Shown: in pieces, positions 60,800 to 64,000 of the stretch | Layout: the number at the start of each line of letters is the position of its first letter | How positions within the stretch are numbered: the first letter of the stretch is position 1 | DNA from: Lasiodiplodia sp. COLG20 | Taxonomy: Eukaryota; Ascomycota; Dothideomycetes; Botryosphaeriales; Botryosphaeriaceae | NCBI GenBank assembly: GCA_009801085.1 | Contig: VNWV01000001.1 | Coordinates: 7,998,001-8,062,000 of the forward strand | Reading direction: 5' to 3' | DNA length: 64,000 bases | Position numbers and translations under genes: made by a program | The notes under the pieces: model-generated | What the model was told of the DNA's origin: nothing | The model's database searches: none | The model's input: only the letters and a program-made list of their open reading frames with translations

Positions 60800-62524
60800 A
60801 TGATGAACGATCCCAGAGACGATAAAACAAACGCCATCAGCAACGACGCCAATAAACGCCCCGCCGCGGATGGCGATCAAGCCAACACCAATACCAACCC
60901 ATTCATATCTTTCCGCCGCTATGCCGACGACCAAATCTCCTCGCTCGTGCACTCCGTCATAGGCCTTCCTGCCACCGTTTCCAAAGAGCACGCGCGCTGG
61001 CATGCTGCGCGCCAGAACAACGACAGCGACAGCGATGCACAGGTCTCCGGCAGCGGCAGACAGGAAGTCTGGGTGAAACGATGGTCGAGCGACGACGGCC
61101 AAGACGACAAGGAGAAGAAGAATAATGAGGATGATGTGTCGAGTTGGGTCAAGCTCTGGAAGCCGGATGGTCAGGAAGTCAAGCCAGAGGTCATCGAGGA
61201 CAAGAATGGTGGCAAGACATGGCACTGGAGTGCCTCATGGTCGTGGCCGCCAAAGAAAGATGCCGACGACGCTAAGTATGACGAGGGGACCAATAACAGG
61301 GACGAGCTTGATCGGAATTTTGAGGAGGCGAGGAAGAACGCGGAGAGGGAGCTGCAAGAGATGTCAGAGCTGTTCAAAAGCTGGTTTGGCGCCGAGGACG
61401 ATCACAGTAACAAGGAAGATCCCCAGCAGACAGACAGAGGACAGAGTCTGTTGGACTGGATCGGTCTTGGCGACGCCAGCAACGCCAGCTCGGACATAAG
61501 ACGGGAAATGGAAGATCGGATTAAGCGGCTGGAAGACGAATTCTTCAACGTACGGGACAGTTTCTCCGGCTTCGCCCGCGGCGCTGGCCCGTGGAGCCAC
61601 CTGCGCGTCTCCGACGAGGCGCGAGAAGGTAGCCAGATACTGAAGACCCTGGATAGCCTTCAACACTCGGGTTCTCGGCATGGAAACCCATTCGGTGGCT
61701 TCCCCATGACGCGTGGCTGGGGCCATCCTCTTTCATATTTCCTGGATTATTCCAACCCACGGACGCGCTGGCTGCTTCAGCACCCGTACTCCCCTGCCGT
61801 ACTCGAAGCAGAGGCCATTAAGAACGACGTCGCCGGCGCGCCCCGGTACGCCGACGCATTTCACGACCTCATGCGCGCCGAGCGCGGTTGCCTGGTCAGG
61901 AGGGATGTGGATACCGACTGGAGCCGCAGCATGTGGCCACGCAGCTACCGCCTTCTCTCCGACGTCTACTCCCGCAGTCCCAAGACGCAGGAGTTCTTCC
62001 GCAACGTCGAGGAGGGCGGGGTGTGGTACGTGCCGGAGAAGCAACAGCCACTTAAGAATGGCACTACCTCATCCCACGACCACGCTCATGATCACAAAAA
62101 GGAACAAGCAGCCCATGACGACCACATGTATGAGCGCTTCCTAGGCACGCACACAGCCGACCCTCAGACCGAATTGGACATGTACGAACGCTTCCTCGGC
62201 GACTCATCCTCGCATCACCAGGGCGGAAGCGGAGGCAGCAGCAGCAGTGGTCAAGCCCCTCCGGCACCGCCATCCAATAAGAACAATAACATGGACGCTG
62301 CCTCCTCCCCCATCCTTTCCACCATCACCACCACCGAGCGCAACATCGCCGCCGACGGCACCGTGACGACCAAAGTCACGCTGAAGAAGCGCTTCGCCGA
62401 CGGTCGTGAGGAGTCGTCCGAGACCGTCAATACGACGCGCGGCGACCCGAATGGCAACGGAGCGTCGCTTGAAGGAAGCGACGGCAGCAACAAGAAGAAG
62501 GGTGGATGGTTTTGGTCTAGTTAA
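60800..62524 (+). CDS. Conserved-looking hypothetical protein with duplicated MYERFLG motif
   Basis: A single exon of 574 residues starts MMNDPRDDKTNAI. An opening block (PFISFRRYADDQISSLVHSV) is followed by a highly charged, Trp-rich region (WVKRWSSDD, SSWVKLWKPDG, KTWHWSASWSWPPKK). A helical part comes next (about 180-260), then an aromatic-rich block (WGHPLSYFLDYSNPRTRWLL, VLEAEAIKNDVAGAPRYADA). A MYERFLG motif occurs twice near 442 and 462, with DPQTELD between. A Ser/Gly/Pro linker leads to a beta-rich end (ILSTITTTERNIAADGTVTT, KVTLKKRFADGREESSETVN) and GWFWSS at the C-terminus. I recognise no domain. The upstream heat-shock-like elements hint at stress control. Confidence 0.82.
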   Translation: MMNDPRDDKTNAISNDANKRPAADGDQANTNTNPFISFRRYADDQISSLVHSVIGLPATVSKEHARWHAARQNNDSDSDAQVSGSGRQEVWVKRWSSDDGQDDKEKKNNEDDVSSWVKLWKPDGQEVKPEVIEDKNGGKTWHWSASWSWPPKKDADDAKYDEGTNNRDELDRNFEEARKNAERELQEMSELFKSWFGAEDDHSNKEDPQQTDRGQSLLDWIGLGDASNASSDIRREMEDRIKRLEDEFFNVRDSFSGFARGAGPWSHLRVSDEAREGSQILKTLDSLQHSGSRHGNPFGGFPMTRGWGHPLSYFLDYSNPRTRWLLQHPYSPAVLEAEAIKNDVAGAPRYADAFHDLMRAERGCLVRRDVDTDWSRSMWPRSYRLLSDVYSRSPKTQEFFRNVEEGGVWYVPEKQQPLKNGTTSSHDHAHDHKKEQAAHDDHMYERFLGTHTADPQTELDMYERFLGDSSSHHQGGSGGSSSSGQAPPAPPSNKNNNMDAASSPILSTITTTERNIAADGTVTTKVTLKKRFADGREESSETVNTTRGDPNGNGASLEGSDGSNKKKGGWFWSS

Positions 62525-63287
62525 AGAATGCACGAAACGGTTATTCCGTATTTTATGGGCGAAATGTAAGCCTTCACTATATCGGCAAGGTCTAGGGCGC
62601 TCAGGGTGTACATTTTTCGTTGGATCAGGAAAGGCGCAGCGCAGGATTATACCACTCTCCATCATCATAATTATTTTTACCCTCCGTTATGCTTTTCTTT
62701 CTCTTGGTGCGGTTGTCTCTCGGCTCTTGTTTCTCTCGTCCACATTTTTCGACTCTCGTTCCTAGTTAAGGTTCCTAAAGAAGAGAATGCTGTGCCTTGT
62801 AACCGTTGCTTCCGTGATGTGTGATGAACTCTTGAGTGATAATTTGCAGAGGTTCTAGTCCAGTGTTTGAAAGAGAAAGAGATCCACAGGCTTGCAGTCA
62901 GCACCTCTCGTTCCAGCCAGCCATCCAGTCTCTCCAGCTGCGATTCAGGATTACGATACCTCCCAGCCATCTTCACCATCTGCACAATCGCCCTCCAAAT
63001 TCACCTTATCTTCTTCGACTTTATAACAATCTCACTTCGCAGTCACGCAAACAACATCAACAGAACTCCAGATACACTCAGAATGCTGGTGGTAATACAT
63101 ATATTTACTTCTACACCAGTCTATTCCAGATTTCGGGTGTCTAGTAAACCATTATCGTTGCTTCTATCCAAGAATGACCCATCTACCCTCATTCGTCAAT
63201 TCCATCACATTCCCAAATCTAATATGCTTCCTCTACTAGTCCAAAGAAAGCGAAACGTTGCACGAAATTTCCCACGAATTTCCAAAA
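62525..63287. other. Convergent intergenic region, 760 bp
   Basis: This is AT-rich 3' flank between the unknown gene and the aminopeptidase. No gene or repeat was recognised. Confidence 0.5.
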
Positions 63288-64000
63288 TTAGACGGTCTCC
63301 CTGAACTCCTGGTCAACAGCCTCATAATGATCCAAGAAGCCCTGGAAGATCGCAACACCGAGACCGGGGTCCAGGCTGCCGGTGGTAGCGCGGATGCTGT
63401 GCATGCTCAGCTGAGGGATGCCGGCGTCGATAGCGCGGATACCGGTGGCGGCGCTGAGCATGGGCCCGACGGTGCCGCCGCTGCGCGAGTCGTTGCGGAT
63501 CTGGAAGACCTGGAGGCGCTGGCCGGACTTGTCGGCGATGCGCTGCAGGATGGCGGTGCTGACGGCGTCCGTCGTCATGTGGCCGTTGGAGTCGGCGCTG
63601 ACGACGAGACCCACGTTGAGGCGAGGCGAGTGGTTCTCGAGGTAGGCGTTGAGGAAGTTGGGGTTGACGGCGTGGATGACGTCCGACGAGACGAGGAACG
63701 AGTTGGCGAAGGTCTGGGAGAGCAGCGAGGGCGTCGGGAAGCCCGCGAAGCTGTCGACGATGCGGTTGATGACAGAGGGGAGGAAGTTGCCCCGCGCACC
63801 CTGGCGCAGCAGACTGCCGATCTCCTCGTCGTCGAAGAGGCCGACGACCTTGACGATAGACGAGGACGAGGGGTCCGTGGCCGACGTATCGGCAGAGGTG
63901 CTGTTCAGCAGGGCTTGGACGGCAGCCCACGAGCACAGCTTGTCGTCAACACGGCCCGCGAAGATGAACTCCTTGTCAATGCCGCCGACCTGAGCAGGCT
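63288..64000 (-). CDS. M18-family metalloaminopeptidase (aminopeptidase I / aspartyl aminopeptidase), 5' part outside window
   Basis: This zinc aminopeptidase of family M18 (yeast vacuolar Ape1/Lap4 or aspartyl aminopeptidase Ape4) removes N-terminal residues from peptides. The C-terminal 236 codons are present. Metal-site residues are recognisable: Asp in GRVDDKLCSW, the catalytic Glu pair in LFDDEEIGS, Asp in VSSDVIHAVNPNF, and His in QLSMHSIRATTG. GLVVSADSNGHMTTD and RNDSRSGGTVGPML are further family blocks. The frame is open without a stop up to the right edge, so the N-terminus and any propeptide are missing. Ape1 and Ape4 types cannot be told apart from this part. Confidence 0.93.
   Translation of the reverse strand, partial: PAQVGGIDKEFIFAGRVDDKLCSWAAVQALLNSTSADTSATDPSSSSIVKVVGLFDDEEIGSLLRQGARGNFLPSVINRIVDSFAGFPTPSLLSQTFANSFLVSSDVIHAVNPNFLNAYLENHSPRLNVGLVVSADSNGHMTTDAVSTAILQRIADKSGQRLQVFQIRNDSRSGGTVGPMLSAATGIRAIDAGIPQLSMHSIRATTGSLDPGLGVAIFQGFLDHYEAVDQEFRETV

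Overview
The window is nuclear DNA of a filamentous ascomycete (Pezizomycotina). The gene families and protein styles look most like Dothideomycetes, but that placement is inferred from remembered family resemblance, not from a search. Supporting signs are dense genes on both strands, many short introns of about 45-65 bases with GT..AG ends, GC-rich third codon positions, a HET-domain gene, a Zn2Cys6 regulator, and secreted GH28 and GH55 enzymes. No transposon, CRISPR array, tRNA or rRNA gene was recognised.

Layout. 1-986: 3'-truncated fatty acid elongase (-). 2.9-5.3 kb: PP2A B56 regulatory subunit (-). 6.0-8.0 kb: TFIIIC tau95 subunit (+), followed by a 52-bp inverted repeat. 9.3-11.4 kb: peroxisomal acyl-CoA synthetase (-). 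12.5-16.6 kb: large disordered acidic protein with DPW and FGDF motifs (+). 17.2-19.3 kb: HET protein (+). 21.1-22.9 kb: secreted TAP-like hydrolase (+). 23.7-27.9 kb: cysteinyl-tRNA synthetase (-) head to head with TRM61 (+). 28.1-32.6 kb: gamma-tubulin complex GCP5-like protein (-) head to head with a GT15 mannosyltransferase (+). 33.6-35.1 kb: rhamnogalacturonase (-). 36.8-38.3 kb: QTRT2-like protein (+). 38.7-40.2 kb: STAND-type N-terminal/ubiquitin-like domain protein (-). 41.6-42.1 kb: GNAT acetyltransferase (+). 42.6-45.0 kb: GH55 exo-beta-1,3-glucanase (-). 46.2-46.9 kb: cupin protein (+). 47.9-50.3 kb: Zn2Cys6 transcription factor (-). 52.4-54.8 kb: Q/N-rich prion-like protein (+). 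55.6-57.0 kb: mitochondrial protein of unknown function (-). 57.5-60.2 kb: exonuclease-HRDC-BRCT protein with a mitochondrial-type presequence (-). 60.8-62.5 kb: unknown protein (+). 63.3 kb to the end: 5'-truncated M18 aminopeptidase (-).

The window is mostly housekeeping with a few accessory loci. Four genes act on tRNA: TFIIIC (transcription), CysRS (charging), TRM61 (m1A58) and QTRT2 (queuosine). CysRS and TRM61 share a 175-bp promoter. The secreted GH28 and GH55 enzymes suit a plant-associated or fungus-degrading life. The most unusual item is the 900-residue protein at 57468-60170: a complete DEDDy exonuclease with three HRDC-like modules and a LigA/RFC1-type BRCT, no helicase, and a presequence. 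It lies next to a second gene encoding a protein with a mitochondrial presequence. No clear multi-gene novel system was seen.
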